Of a stretch of DNA of 64,000 bases, positions 45,040-53,975 are shown one piece after another. The notes below the pieces were generated by a model that was not told where the DNA came from, searched no databases, and worked only from the letters and a program-made list of their open reading frames with translations. Numbering within the stretch: position 1 is the first letter of the stretch; every line of letters begins with the position of its first letter. The DNA comes from an uncultured Flavobacteriaceae bacterium (lineage in GTDB: Bacteria; Bacteroidota; Bacteroidia; Flavobacteriales; Flavobacteriaceae). The DNA lies in assembly GCA_947493535.1 (NCBI GenBank), contig CANLRK010000007.1:1-64000 (forward strand), read 5' to 3'. The translations under genes were made by a program, and so were the position numbers.

Positions 45040-46297
45040 GTTATGGGCTTCTACATATAAAGAAATTTTATTGCTCATTAGAGATTTTGGAGGCTTAGTA
45101 ATCTTGTTTGTTATGCCGTTGGTGTTAATCATAACTATAACTTTAATTCAAGACAGTACCTTTAAAACGGTTAATGATACTAAAATACCTATTCTTATAG
45201 TAGACCAAGATAAAGGAGTAATTTCAGAAACCATACTGAGTGATTTGAAAGCGTCAGAAAGTTTTGAAATTATACTTGAAAAAGATGAAGCTGATGCAAA
45301 AGAATTAGTTTTTAAAGGAGATTACCAATTGGCAATAGTAATTCCAGAAAATTTATCTATTGATTTAACTAAAAAGATCGATCAAAACGTTGAAGGTATT
45401 TTGGCTAAATTCGGAATAGAAGAAGAGGAGGTTAAGCAAGTACAAGAACTTACCAAAAAAGAAGTGATGCTGTTTTTTGACCCTGCTACACAGCAAGCGT
45501 TTAAAACATCAGTTAAAAATGGTATTGATAAGATGATATCAAAAATTGAAACAGCTGCGGTATATAAAGCGTTTCAGCAGCAATTAACAGATGATGCTTC
45601 TGAAGTTATTTTTGAAACTGATAGTTTTATTAGTTTTAAAGAAATTATGCCAGTTAAAAACGATAAAGAACTCGTGCCAAATTCGGTACAACATAATGTA
45701 CCAGCCTGGACATTGTTCGCTATATTTTTTATTATAGTTCCGTTATCAATTAATATAGTTAAAGAGAAAAGTCAAGGTACCTTTGTACGCTTACGTACTA
45801 ACCCTGTTTCTTACGCTACAGTTTTAGGAGGTAAAACCATTGTGTATTTAACAGTGTGCTTACTTCAGTTTGTTTTTATGTTGTTAATAGGAGTGTACCT
45901 TTTCCCAGAGTTGGGTTTACCTAGATTAGACATAGCCAATAGATTACCTATGCTTTTGTTAGTTACAGTGTTTTCTGGTTTGGCAGCTATTGGATTAGGG
46001 CTATTGTTGGGGACTGTAGCAAAAACACAAGAACAATCTGCTCCTTTTGGGGCAACTTTTGTTGTGATTTTAGCTGCAATGGGAGGAGTATGGGTGCCAG
46101 TTTTTGCAATGCCAAAAGTAATGCAAGCACTTTCAAATTTATCACCCATGAACTGGGGGCTTAATGCCTATTATGATGTATTTTTGCGTAACGTAACTTT
46201 TGTTGAAATAGTTCCTGAAATAAGTTTATTACTTTTATTTTTTATAAGTACCACATTAATAGCTATTGTTTATAATGAAAAGAAAAACGCAGTTTAA
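45032..46297 (+). CDS. ABC-2 type exporter permease
   Basis: A 421-residue membrane protein of the ABC-2 (DrrB/YhgE-like) class. TM1 is at about 17-36; a long extracytoplasmic domain (about 37-225) follows, then five transmembrane segments (about 227-250, 268-295, 305-330, 337-360, 392-412). I chose ATG 45032 over GTG 45026. It overlaps the ATPase gene by eight bases and the thioesterase gene by 23 bases. It is the partner of the ATPase for export of the pigment or precursor. Confidence 0.9.
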   Translation: MHKLWASTYKEILLLIRDFGGLVILFVMPLVLIITITLIQDSTFKTVNDTKIPILIVDQDKGVISETILSDLKASESFEIILEKDEADAKELVFKGDYQLAIVIPENLSIDLTKKIDQNVEGILAKFGIEEEEVKQVQELTKKEVMLFFDPATQQAFKTSVKNGIDKMISKIETAAVYKAFQQQLTDDASEVIFETDSFISFKEIMPVKNDKELVPNSVQHNVPAWTLFAIFFIIVPLSINIVKEKSQGTFVRLRTNPVSYATVLGGKTIVYLTVCLLQFVFMLLIGVYLFPELGLPRLDIANRLPMLLLVTVFSGLAAIGLGLLLGTVAKTQEQSAPFGATFVVILAAMGGVWVPVFAMPKVMQALSNLSPMNWGLNAYYDVFLRNVTFVEIVPEISLLLLFFISTTLIAIVYNEKKNAV

Positions 46298-46724
46298 TAC
46301 TAAAAAAGAAATTTGCTTTTCAAGTGATGTACGAGTACGTTTTACTGAAACTGATCCTTTAGGTATTGTGTGGCATGGTAATTATATCCAGTACTTTGAA
46401 GATGGTAGAGAGGCCTTTGGAAGGTATCATGGTATATCTTACCTAGATCAAAAAGCGCAAGGGTACACTACACCAATAATTAAATCTAGTTGCGAACACA
46501 AAGCATCTTTACGTTATGGTGATATTGCAACTATTAAAACCTATTTCATAGATAGTCCTGCGGCAAAAATGATTTTTAGATATGAAATTTATAATCAGGA
46601 AAATCAATTAGTTTGTACAGGAGAAACTATTCAAGTTTTCGTAGATGATTCAGGAGAATTATCGTTAACTATTCCAAGTTTTTTTATGAAGTGGAAACAA
46701 AAAGTAGGTTTATTAGATGAGTAA
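46275..46724 (+). CDS. Hotdog thioesterase (4-hydroxybenzoyl-CoA type)
   Basis: A 149-residue acyl-thioesterase of the YbgC/4HBT family, with the catalytic region RFTETDPLGIVWHGNYIQYFEDGREAFGRYHG (about 20-51; Asp in TDPLGIVWHGNY). The nucleophile-like aspartate and the histidine are conserved. ATG at 46275 is preferred to TTG at 46266. In aryl polyene clusters similar thioesterases release or proofread chains on ACP. It overlaps both neighbours. Confidence 0.85.
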   Translation: MKRKTQFNTKKEICFSSDVRVRFTETDPLGIVWHGNYIQYFEDGREAFGRYHGISYLDQKAQGYTTPIIKSSCEHKASLRYGDIATIKTYFIDSPAAKMIFRYEIYNQENQLVCTGETIQVFVDDSGELSLTIPSFFMKWKQKVGLLDE

Positions 46725-47862
46725 GGTTTACGCAACATATAATAATATTATTTCATCATTAGGGTTTACCAGTAGTGAGGTGGTAGCAAATATACACCAA
46801 CAAAAATCTGGTTTACGTTTAATTGATAATTCAGAAATTTTTTCACAACCATTTTACTCTTCACTAATACCAGGTAAAAAATTAAATGAAGTATACTCAA
46901 GTATTGCTACTAAAGAGAAACACACTCGATTAGAGCAAATGATGATTACTTCACTGAATGCTATTATAAAAGATTCGGCTCTATCTATCACAAATGAAGT
47001 AGGGTTAATTATTGCTACTACAAAAGGTAATATAGATGTTTTGGAGGACAAGAGTTCGTTTCCTAAAAAACGCGCATATTTAAGTGAACTAGCAAAGCAA
47101 GTAGCCAATTATTTTGGGTTTATAACTGAACCAATTGTGGTTTCAAACGCATGTGTTTCAGGTATTTTGGCTATAGCCATAGCTAAACGTTATATAGAAC
47201 AAGGAGTTTACAAACATGTTTTTGTTGTAGGTGCCGATTTAGTTACAGAGTTTATACTGTCTGGGTTTAATTCTTTTCAAGCTATGAGTAACAAGCCTTG
47301 TAAACCTTACTGTAAAAACCGAGAAGGAATAAATATAGGAGAAGTAGCAGCGAGTGTTTTAATTACTTCTGATGAGAAATATTTAAATGAAGAGGCAGTT
47401 GAAATTCTTGGGGAAGGCTCATGTAATGACGCTAACCATATTTCCGGGCCATCACGTACAGGGGAAGGTTTATATAGAAGTATTGCTTCTGCTTTACAAC
47501 AAGCAAACATCAATGCTTCTGAAATAGATTATATTTCGGCACATGGTACAGCAACAAATTATAATGACGAAATGGAAGCTATAGCTTTTAATAGACATCA
47601 GTTAAGTAAGGTTCCGTTAAATAGTTTAAAAGGTTATTTCGGACATACATTAGGGGCTTCAGGCTTGTTAGAAACTATTGTAGGAATGCATTCCTTGAAG
47701 AATAATATGTTATATGCTTCATTAGGTTTTGAAGAACTGGGAGTATCAGAACCGATCAATGTAATAAAAGAAACTACGCCTAAGCAGTTAACTGCATTTT
47801 TAAAAACTGCTTCAGGTTTTGGTGGGTGTAATACCGCAGTATTGTTTAAGAAAGTGAAGTAA
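46717..47862 (+). CDS. Beta-ketoacyl-ACP synthase (second)
   Basis: A 381-residue KAS with a complete triad: C146 in SNACVSGILAI, H276 in SAHGTATNYND and H310 in GYFGHTLGASG. It overlaps the thioesterase gene by eight bases and is followed two bases later by a short KS-like protein, which may be its non-catalytic partner. It probably extends the aryl polyene; which of the three complete ketosynthases starts and which extends is not clear. Confidence 0.88.
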   Translation: MSKVYATYNNIISSLGFTSSEVVANIHQQKSGLRLIDNSEIFSQPFYSSLIPGKKLNEVYSSIATKEKHTRLEQMMITSLNAIIKDSALSITNEVGLIIATTKGNIDVLEDKSSFPKKRAYLSELAKQVANYFGFITEPIVVSNACVSGILAIAIAKRYIEQGVYKHVFVVGADLVTEFILSGFNSFQAMSNKPCKPYCKNREGINIGEVAASVLITSDEKYLNEEAVEILGEGSCNDANHISGPSRTGEGLYRSIASALQQANINASEIDYISAHGTATNYNDEMEAIAFNRHQLSKVPLNSLKGYFGHTLGASGLLETIVGMHSLKNNMLYASLGFEELGVSEPINVIKETTPKQLTAFLKTASGFGGCNTAVLFKKVK

Positions 47863-47864
47863 TC

Positions 47865-48485
47865 ATGAAGAAGGAGGATAATTTTTACATAACATCATAT
47901 TGTAGTATTGCAAAAGGGAAATTGCATTTGAATGGTGAATTGTTATATGAAAACGATAACTCTGACTTTAAAGAGTTTATTAAAGAAGTTTATAAACAAC
48001 AAGGGGGAAAATACGCCAAGTTTTTCAAAATGGATAATTTGAGTAAGCTAGCTTTTTTAGCGAGTGATGTATTGTTAATGAATGAAAATCTAAATTCTGA
48101 AGAGAATGATATAGCTATTGTGTTTTCTAACAATGCTTCTAGTTTAGATACCGATAGGAAACATCAAAAATCGATACAAAATAAAGATAATTATTATCCA
48201 AGCCCTGCTGTTTTCGTTTATACCTTACCAAATATCTGTATTGGAGAAATAAGTATTAAACATAAACTGTATTCGGAAAATAGTTTTTTTATCTTTGACA
48301 CCTTTAATGCTGAAAAATTGCATGCTTATGCCAATAGTTTACTTTTAAATAATAAGGCAGAACAAGTGCTTTGTGGATGGGTAAACTATGATGAAGATAC
48401 GTATGAAGCATTTTTATATTTAGTAAGCAAAAAAGGAACAAAAACACATAGTATAAAAGAAATAATAACATTATATACAACATAA
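47865..48485 (+). CDS. Short ketosynthase-like protein without catalytic residues
   Basis: A 206-residue protein that resembles the N-terminal half of the ketosynthase fold (AFLASDVLLMN; DIAIVFSNNASSLDTD; YYPSPAVFVYTLPNICIGEISIKHKL; EQVLCGWVNYDEDTYEAFLYLV). The active-site Cys/His/His set is absent. Similar half-length KS-like proteins occur in aryl polyene clusters and may act as chain-length factors. The gene is intact, spaced two bases from the KS before it and one base from the ACP after it, so it is not a decay product by appearance. Confidence 0.72.
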   Translation: MKKEDNFYITSYCSIAKGKLHLNGELLYENDNSDFKEFIKEVYKQQGGKYAKFFKMDNLSKLAFLASDVLLMNENLNSEENDIAIVFSNNASSLDTDRKHQKSIQNKDNYYPSPAVFVYTLPNICIGEISIKHKLYSENSFFIFDTFNAEKLHAYANSLLLNNKAEQVLCGWVNYDEDTYEAFLYLVSKKGTKTHSIKEIITLYTT

Positions 48486-48486
48486 A

Positions 48487-48744
48487 ATGGACGCTTTAAA
48501 ACAAGAATTAAAAGAAAATATTATAGAGCAATTAAACTTAGAAGATGTATCTGTTGATGAAATAGGTGATAACGATCCCTTATTTGGTGATGGTTTAGGA
48601 CTAGATTCAATAGATGCTTTAGAGCTTATCGTTATGCTTGATAAAGATTACGGTATTAAATTAACCGATCCAAAAGAAGGGAAAGCTATTTTTGAGTCGG
48701 TTGAAGTAATGGCTAATTATATTGCTGCAAATAGAACAAAATAA
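48487..48744 (+). CDS. Second acyl carrier protein
   Basis: An 85-residue acidic carrier with the pantetheine serine S41 in GDGLGLDSIDALELIVML. It lies between the short KS-like gene and a complete ketosynthase, the arrangement seen in aryl polyene clusters, so it probably carries the growing polyene. Confidence 0.93.
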   Translation: MDALKQELKENIIEQLNLEDVSVDEIGDNDPLFGDGLGLDSIDALELIVMLDKDYGIKLTDPKEGKAIFESVEVMANYIAANRTK

Positions 48745-48747
48745 TTT

Positions 48748-49950
48748 ATGAGTAAAGGAGTAGCCATAACTGGAATGGGAATTATTTCTGCTATAGGAAA
48801 TAATGTTTCAGAAAACTATACTGCATTGATTAATGAAGCTAAAGGAATTTCTAGAATTTCTAAAATAGATACTATTCATAAAGATGCAATAATGGTAGGC
48901 GAAATAGACTTTACTAATAATGAACTTGCAGGTTTACTTAATTTACCAGCTAACAACAATTATTCCAGAACAGCAATGTTGGGAGCAATAGCAGCAAAGG
49001 AGGCTGTTAAAAATGCGGGTATTACTAAAATTAGTAAGTATAAAACAGGTTTAATATCATCTACTAGCGTAGGAGGTATGGATATGACCGAAAAGTATTA
49101 CTATGAGTATTTAGAAGATACTAGAAAGCAAAAATATATAGAAAGCCATCATGCAGGTGATGCTACTCAAAAAATAGCTGAACAATTAGGTATTAAACAA
49201 AGTTTAGTAACTACAATAAGTACTGCATGCTCTTCTGCAGCAAACGCAATTATGTTAGGAGCAAGACTTATAAAGTCTGGTGAATTGGATAGAGTAATTG
49301 TTGGGGGTAAAGATTGTTTGTCGAAATTTACCATTAATGGGTTTAAAACCTTAATGATACTTTCAGACACATACAACACTCCTTTTGATGAAAACCGTAA
49401 AGGTTTAAATTTAGGCGAAGCTGCTGCGTATTTGGTATTAGAATCTGATAAAGTTGTTCAAGCAGAAAATAAAAAAGTATTAGGCTACGTAAAAGGATAT
49501 GGTAATGCAAACGATGCTTACCACCAAACAGCTTCATCGGAAAATGGAGATGGTGCTACCTTAGCCATGCAACAGGCTTTAAAAGTAGCTAATTTACAGC
49601 CAAGTCAAATAGATTATGTAAATGCTCATGGTACTGCAACAGCCAATAATGATTTGTCTGAAGGAAGAGCTTTGTTACGTGTTTTTGAAAATAATGTACC
49701 TGATTTTAGTTCAACTAAGGCTTATACGGGTCATACGCTGGCAGCAGCTGGAGCTATAGAAGCAGTATATTCAATTTTTGCAATTCAGAATAATGTGGTT
49801 TTCCCAAATTTAAACTTCAAAACTCAAATGAAAGAGTTTGCTATAACACCACAAACTGACTTTAAATACAAGCCAGTAAATACCGTTTTATCTAATTCTT
49901 TAGGTTTTGGAGGAAATTGTTCAACACTTATATTTTCGAAAAATCAATAA
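48748..49950 (+). CDS. Beta-ketoacyl-ACP synthase (third), partner of a chain-length factor
   Basis: A 400-residue KAS II-like enzyme with the full triad C161 (ISTACSSAANAI), H294 (NAHGTATANND) and H329 (YTGHTLAAAGA). The stop codon overlaps the start of the next gene, which encodes an inactive KS homologue; such KS/chain-length-factor pairs form heterodimers that set polyketide or polyene length. It is the best candidate for the iterative aryl polyene synthase of the cluster. Confidence 0.9.
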   Translation: MSKGVAITGMGIISAIGNNVSENYTALINEAKGISRISKIDTIHKDAIMVGEIDFTNNELAGLLNLPANNNYSRTAMLGAIAAKEAVKNAGITKISKYKTGLISSTSVGGMDMTEKYYYEYLEDTRKQKYIESHHAGDATQKIAEQLGIKQSLVTTISTACSSAANAIMLGARLIKSGELDRVIVGGKDCLSKFTINGFKTLMILSDTYNTPFDENRKGLNLGEAAAYLVLESDKVVQAENKKVLGYVKGYGNANDAYHQTASSENGDGATLAMQQALKVANLQPSQIDYVNAHGTATANNDLSEGRALLRVFENNVPDFSSTKAYTGHTLAAAGAIEAVYSIFAIQNNVVFPNLNFKTQMKEFAITPQTDFKYKPVNTVLSNSLGFGGNCSTLIFSKNQ

Positions 49951-51011
49951 TGAAAAAAGTATATATAAATAGTGTTGCTTCAATAGCTGCTCAAAAAACT
50001 TTTGACAATACAACTTTTCTAGAAGATGTAACTCATTATACAGAAACAGTCCTTCCACTAATTGATCCGAATTACAAAGAGTTTATTCCTCCTGCAGCAG
50101 CAAGACGTATGGCTAAAGGTATTAAAATGGGGGTTGTAGCGTCTAGATTAGCTCTTCATGAAGCTAATTTAGAAAATGTTGAGGCTATTATTACCGGAAC
50201 AGGAATGGGCTGTGTGCGTGATTCTGAAAAATTTGTAAGTGCTATAATTGATAACAATGAACAATACCTTACACCAACATCTTTTATTCAATCTACACAC
50301 AATACTGTTGGTGGACAAATAGCTTTAGGTTTAAACTGTAAAGGATATAATTTCACCTATGTACATTCAAGTACATCATTTGAGTCTGCTTTATTAGATG
50401 CAAAGCTGATGCTTGCTTGTGATGAAGCTAAAACTGTTTTAGTTGGTGGTGTAGATGAGTTAGGTGATCATACGGTAAAAATTCATCGGTTAATTAAGCA
50501 TATAAAACAAGTGCCGGTAAATTCTGCTCAATTGTTAGAATCTAAAACTGAAGGAGCGGTTTTTGCTGAAGGGGCTAATTTTTTTGTTTTAGCAAATGAA
50601 CTACAAAAAACAAGTTATGCAGAAGTTGTAGCGGTTAAAACATATAATACTACTACTAGTACAGTTACTCAAGTTGTTGAGCAGTTTATAGCGGATAATA
50701 ATTTGTTAATTAACGATGTAGATGCTGTGGTTTTAGGATGTAACGGTGATGTAACGTATGATTTGCCTTATGATGAATTGCAAAATCAATTGTTTGCTAA
50801 CATCCCACAATTGTATTACAAGCATTTATGTGGTGAGTTTAATACGGCATCTTCATTTGGTTTTTGGCTTGGGGCAAGAGTATTAAAAGAACAAAGAGTT
50901 CCTGTTGCGGTGCAGCTAAATGCGCAAACAAAAAAAGAGTATAAAAATATTTTACTATACAACCAATATAGAGGTAAAGACCATAGCTTAACATTGTTGC
51001 GTAAATGTTAA
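49950..51011 (+). CDS. Ketosynthase chain-length factor (Cys replaced)
   Basis: A 353-residue KS homologue that begins at ATG 49950, on the stop of the preceding gene (the frame is open 11 codons earlier). The nucleophile position is a serine (S140 in VHSSTSFESALLDA), and neither HGT/A nor the second GH motif is kept (GCNGDVTYD and GEFNTASSFG instead). This pattern is typical of a chain-length factor that pairs with the active KS encoded just upstream. Confidence 0.84.
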   Translation: MKKVYINSVASIAAQKTFDNTTFLEDVTHYTETVLPLIDPNYKEFIPPAAARRMAKGIKMGVVASRLALHEANLENVEAIITGTGMGCVRDSEKFVSAIIDNNEQYLTPTSFIQSTHNTVGGQIALGLNCKGYNFTYVHSSTSFESALLDAKLMLACDEAKTVLVGGVDELGDHTVKIHRLIKHIKQVPVNSAQLLESKTEGAVFAEGANFFVLANELQKTSYAEVVAVKTYNTTTSTVTQVVEQFIADNNLLINDVDAVVLGCNGDVTYDLPYDELQNQLFANIPQLYYKHLCGEFNTASSFGFWLGARVLKEQRVPVAVQLNAQTKKEYKNILLYNQYRGKDHSLTLLRKC

Positions 51012-51769
51012 AATTTAACATTATAAATAGTATAGCTATTGTGCTACTACTTGTTGTAGTAGCTTTTAAGGTACATTATAGCTATGCAGTGTTTATATTA
51101 ATTTGTTGGTTGATTTTAACAATAATAGGTTCGTTTCATATACGCTGGAATTACCATGTAAATTCATTAAATGCTAATGGTGAAATTACTAAAAAGTATG
51201 TGGCACTAACATTTGATGATGGACCAAACAAAGAGTTTACACCTTTAGTTTTAGGTTTATTAAAAAAGTATAATGCTAAGGCTACATTTTTTTGCATAGG
51301 AAAAAACATTAAAAAACATCCAGAGCTGTTTAAGAAAATTATTGCAGATGGACATACAGTTGGGAATCACACCTATTCACATAACGCTCAATTTGGTTTT
51401 TATTCAGTAAAAAATGTGATTAATGAAATAAAGATTACTAATGAGTTGATAGCTGAATTAACAGAAAAAAAAAATAAATTATTCAGACCTCCTTTTGGGG
51501 TAACTAACCCATCAATAAAAAAAGCATTAAAGTTAACGGATATGCAATCAATAGGGTGGAATATTCGTTCTTTGGATACTACTTCAAAATCAAGCAAAGC
51601 TATTATTTCTCAAATAAAAAAGAAGGTAAAAAGAGGAGATGTAATTTTATTACATGATACAAGTGAAAAATCTATAGCAGTTTTGGAACAGTTATTGGTA
51701 TATTTAAACCAACAAGAATTAGAGTCGGTTACTATTCCAACATTATTCAATATAAAAGCATATGCATAA
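51005..51769 (+). CDS. Polysaccharide deacetylase-family protein
   Basis: A 254-residue NodB-fold hydrolase with an N-terminal transmembrane anchor (about 7-38). Motifs: FDDGPNK (about 68-74) with the two catalytic/metal Asp residues, HTYSH (about 124-128) metal ligands, PPFG (about 160) and LLHD near the end. It is periplasmic by topology. Its role in a pigment operon is unclear: it may modify an envelope glycan or remove an acyl group from a precursor. It overlaps genes on both sides by seven or eight bases. Confidence 0.87.
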   Translation: MLKFNIINSIAIVLLLVVVAFKVHYSYAVFILICWLILTIIGSFHIRWNYHVNSLNANGEITKKYVALTFDDGPNKEFTPLVLGLLKKYNAKATFFCIGKNIKKHPELFKKIIADGHTVGNHTYSHNAQFGFYSVKNVINEIKITNELIAELTEKKNKLFRPPFGVTNPSIKKALKLTDMQSIGWNIRSLDTTSKSSKAIISQIKKKVKRGDVILLHDTSEKSIAVLEQLLVYLNQQELESVTIPTLFNIKAYA

Positions 51770-52379
51770 TATTTTAGGAGTATTTTTTTTATTGGTTAGC
51801 CTTTCTTATGGGCAAACAAAAATGCAGCAACAAGAAATTGTAATTTTAAAAGCTAAGGTAAAAGAACAAGCAAAACAAACTCAAACTATAGCTAGTGATT
51901 TTATTCAATACAAGCATTTAGATTTTTTAACAGATGATATTGTTACAAGTGGAAAACTAGCTTTTAAAGCTCCCGATTTAGTTAAATGGGAGTATGTAAA
52001 ACCTTTTGAGTATTCTGTGATATTTAAAAACGAGAATCTTTATATTAATGATGAGGGTAAAAAAAGTGATGTAAACTTAAGCTCTAGTAAATTATTTAAA
52101 AAGTTAAATCACCTCATTATTAATAGTGTAAAAGGCGATATGTTTAATGATAATGAATTTAACATAATATATTATAAAACTGGTGAAAACAGTGATGTGC
52201 ATTTTAGTCCAAAAAATGAAAAAATAGCGAAGTATATAAAGCAGTTTCAAATTTTATTTAATAAAAAAGGGGAGGTGCAACAAATAAAAATGGTTGAACC
52301 TAGTAATGATTATACAAAAATTGTTTTTGAGAACAGAGTGCTTAATAAAAAAATATCCGATGCGGTTTTTGCTCATTAG
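51762..52379 (+). CDS. LolA-like outer-membrane lipoprotein/lipid carrier
   Basis: A 205-residue periplasmic carrier with a signal peptide (about 1-17, SLSYGQ) and the LolA fold pattern (IASDFIQYKHLDFLTDDIVTSGKLAFKAP; VKWEYVKPFEYSVIFKNENLYIND; SPKNEKIAKYIKQFQILFNKKGEV). Members bind acyl chains in a half-barrel. In aryl polyene and flexirubin loci a LolA homologue probably carries the hydrophobic pigment or a lipid anchor through the periplasm. It overlaps the next gene by 20 bases. Confidence 0.85.
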   Translation: MHNILGVFFLLVSLSYGQTKMQQQEIVILKAKVKEQAKQTQTIASDFIQYKHLDFLTDDIVTSGKLAFKAPDLVKWEYVKPFEYSVIFKNENLYINDEGKKSDVNLSSSKLFKKLNHLIINSVKGDMFNDNEFNIIYYKTGENSDVHFSPKNEKIAKYIKQFQILFNKKGEVQQIKMVEPSNDYTKIVFENRVLNKKISDAVFAH

Positions 52380-52974
52380 TTCATTTCTAATTCTTATTTC
52401 ATGTAAATCGTATCCTTTAAAAAATGGATTTGATCAGCCTACAAAAAAGGTACAGGCTGTAGTTAATCCATATTTTTCTAATGAAAATAAAGATTATGTT
52501 TACAAGGCTAGTATAGCTGTTTATGACAAATCTTTTGGGGGTGTTTTTATTGTAAAAAAGTTAGCTCCAGAAACTCATCGAATTGTTTTTACTACAGAAA
52601 TGGGTAATAAAATATTTGATTTTTCTTTATATAATGATGAGTTTAAAATAAATTTTATTTTAGAAGAATTGGATAAGAAATTGCTTATCAATATTTTAAA
52701 AAAAGACTTTAAATTATTGGTTAAAGAAAATATTGTTACAAGTGAAAAATCAATTCAAGCAAACCAAACGCTTTATAAAACCAATGTAGCTAATAAAAAA
52801 GTGTTTTATAAGTATGTTGAAAGCCAGTTAATTAGTATACATCGGATAGGAGGGGTGAGCAATAAAGAAAAGGTCAATATCATATTCTCTAAAAAAGAAG
52901 AGGATACTGCAAAAAATATTCAGATATTGCACCAGAATATACAGTTAAATATAACTTTAAAAGCAATAAATTAA
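52360..52974 (+). CDS. Lipoprotein of unknown function in the pigment operon
   Basis: The ATG at 52360 inside the lolA-like gene gives a 204-residue protein with a clear lipobox (SFLILISCKS, cysteine at about residue 15). The mature part is beta-rich (YVYKASIAVYDKSFGGVFIVKKL; RIVFTTEMGNKIFDFSLYND). It probably sits at the outer membrane and may be the acceptor for the LolA-like carrier encoded just upstream, as in LolA-LolB, but this is inferred from order only. It overlaps the next gene by one base. Confidence 0.7.
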   Translation: MRFLLISSFLILISCKSYPLKNGFDQPTKKVQAVVNPYFSNENKDYVYKASIAVYDKSFGGVFIVKKLAPETHRIVFTTEMGNKIFDFSLYNDEFKINFILEELDKKLLINILKKDFKLLVKENIVTSEKSIQANQTLYKTNVANKKVFYKYVESQLISIHRIGGVSNKEKVNIIFSKKEEDTAKNIQILHQNIQLNITLKAIN

Positions 52975-53339
52975 TGTTGTTAAAAGATTTTTATACCGTA
53001 AAAGCTATAAATACAGTTGAAAATAGTACAACTGCCGCAATAACTATAAATAATAACCATGAAGTGTTTAAAGGGCATTTTCCAAATAATCCTGTTACAC
53101 CAGGTGTTTGTATGATGCAAATTATAAAAGAAATTACTGAGACGGTTGTTGGTGAAAAATTATTTATGACTTCTTCTAGTAATGTGAAGTTTATGGCAAT
53201 TATAAACCCTGAAGTTACCCCAGATTTAGAGTTAAGTATTGTCATTACTAAAAATGATGATGGGTATAAAATTAAAAATGTGTCAAAGTTTAACGACACG
53301 ATAGCTTTAAAACTATCTGCTACATATAAAGTAATTTAA
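52974..53339 (+). CDS. FabZ-like hotdog protein with His but without Glu
   Basis: A 121-residue hotdog protein. It keeps the FabZ loop KGHFPNNPVTPGVCMMQ with catalytic H35, but the glutamate that completes the active site (E in PGVxxxE) is glutamine, Q49. Two other hotdog proteins in this operon show the opposite: glutamate present, histidine absent. FabZ active sites are formed across a dimer interface, so a mixed dimer would rebuild one complete site. Role: dehydration of 3-hydroxyacyl-ACP in polyene formation. Confidence 0.83.
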   Translation: MLLKDFYTVKAINTVENSTTAAITINNNHEVFKGHFPNNPVTPGVCMMQIIKEITETVVGEKLFMTSSSNVKFMAIINPEVTPDLELSIVITKNDDGYKIKNVSKFNDTIALKLSATYKVI

Positions 53340-53341
53340 AC

Positions 53342-53887
53342 GTGAAAACTATTTTAGCATTACTATTTATTTTATTAAATAGCTCTGGAACATTCATAAA
53401 ACAAGATTCTAGTGTTAATCAGCGTGAAATTTTGTTACAAACTGTAGATCTAAAATTGGTTCGTAATGATTATAAAACTGCTGCAACTGATAACACAAGG
53501 CTCCCTTCTTTTAATAAATTATTGTCTCGTGTAACCAAAAAGGATAGGGTTGAATTAATAGCTTATAAGGGAGCTGGTATAGCTTTAAAAGGGAAGTATG
53601 CGAAAAAAATAAAGGAGAAGAGAGATTTTTTTATTGAAGGAGTAAGCTTAGTTGAATATGCAATAACTAAAGCACCTGAAAATATAGAGTTACGCTTTAT
53701 ACGTATTGGAATACAAGAAAATACTCCTAAACTATTAAAATATAAAGCTAATATTGAAGCAGATAAAGCTTTTATATTAGCAAATTACAATACTATTAAA
53801 GAAAAAGATTTAAAAAATCATATAGTAGCATACATTCAACAATCAACTGTTTTTACAGCTCAAGAAAAGCAAAAAAATGCTCAATAA
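53342..53887 (+). CDS. Exported protein of unknown function in the pigment operon
   Basis: A 181-residue protein with GTG start at 53342 and a signal peptide (about 1-18). The mature protein is helical and lysine-rich (KLLSRVTKKDRVELIAYKGAGIALKGKYAKK; FFIEGVSLVEYAITKAPENIELRFIRIGIQENTP), resembling one or two TPR-like helix pairs. I do not recognise the family. It ends the first block of genes; the following gene is separated by the largest gap of the operon (88 bases). Confidence 0.68.
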   Translation: MKTILALLFILLNSSGTFIKQDSSVNQREILLQTVDLKLVRNDYKTAATDNTRLPSFNKLLSRVTKKDRVELIAYKGAGIALKGKYAKKIKEKRDFFIEGVSLVEYAITKAPENIELRFIRIGIQENTPKLLKYKANIEADKAFILANYNTIKEKDLKNHIVAYIQQSTVFTAQEKQKNAQ

Positions 53888-53935
53888 TTAGTTTTTAAAT
53901 TGGCTAAAAATATAGCTTTACTACAATAAAAAAGG

Positions 53936-53943
53936 TATTTTTG
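53936..53943 (+). promoter_or_regulatory. Possible internal promoter of the pigment operon
   Basis: TATTTTTG matches TAnnTTTG in the 88-base gap, 32 bases upstream of the glycosyltransferase start. It is weakly supported since no -33 element is clear. Confidence 0.3.
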
Positions 53944-53975
53944 AATTTCAAATTTTTGAACGAAATACTCGTATA

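Noticed and set aside
47865-48485. Decayed ketosynthase pseudogene
   Set aside because: It lacks active-site residues, but it is intact, tightly spaced with both neighbours and similar short KS-like proteins are typical of aryl polyene clusters.
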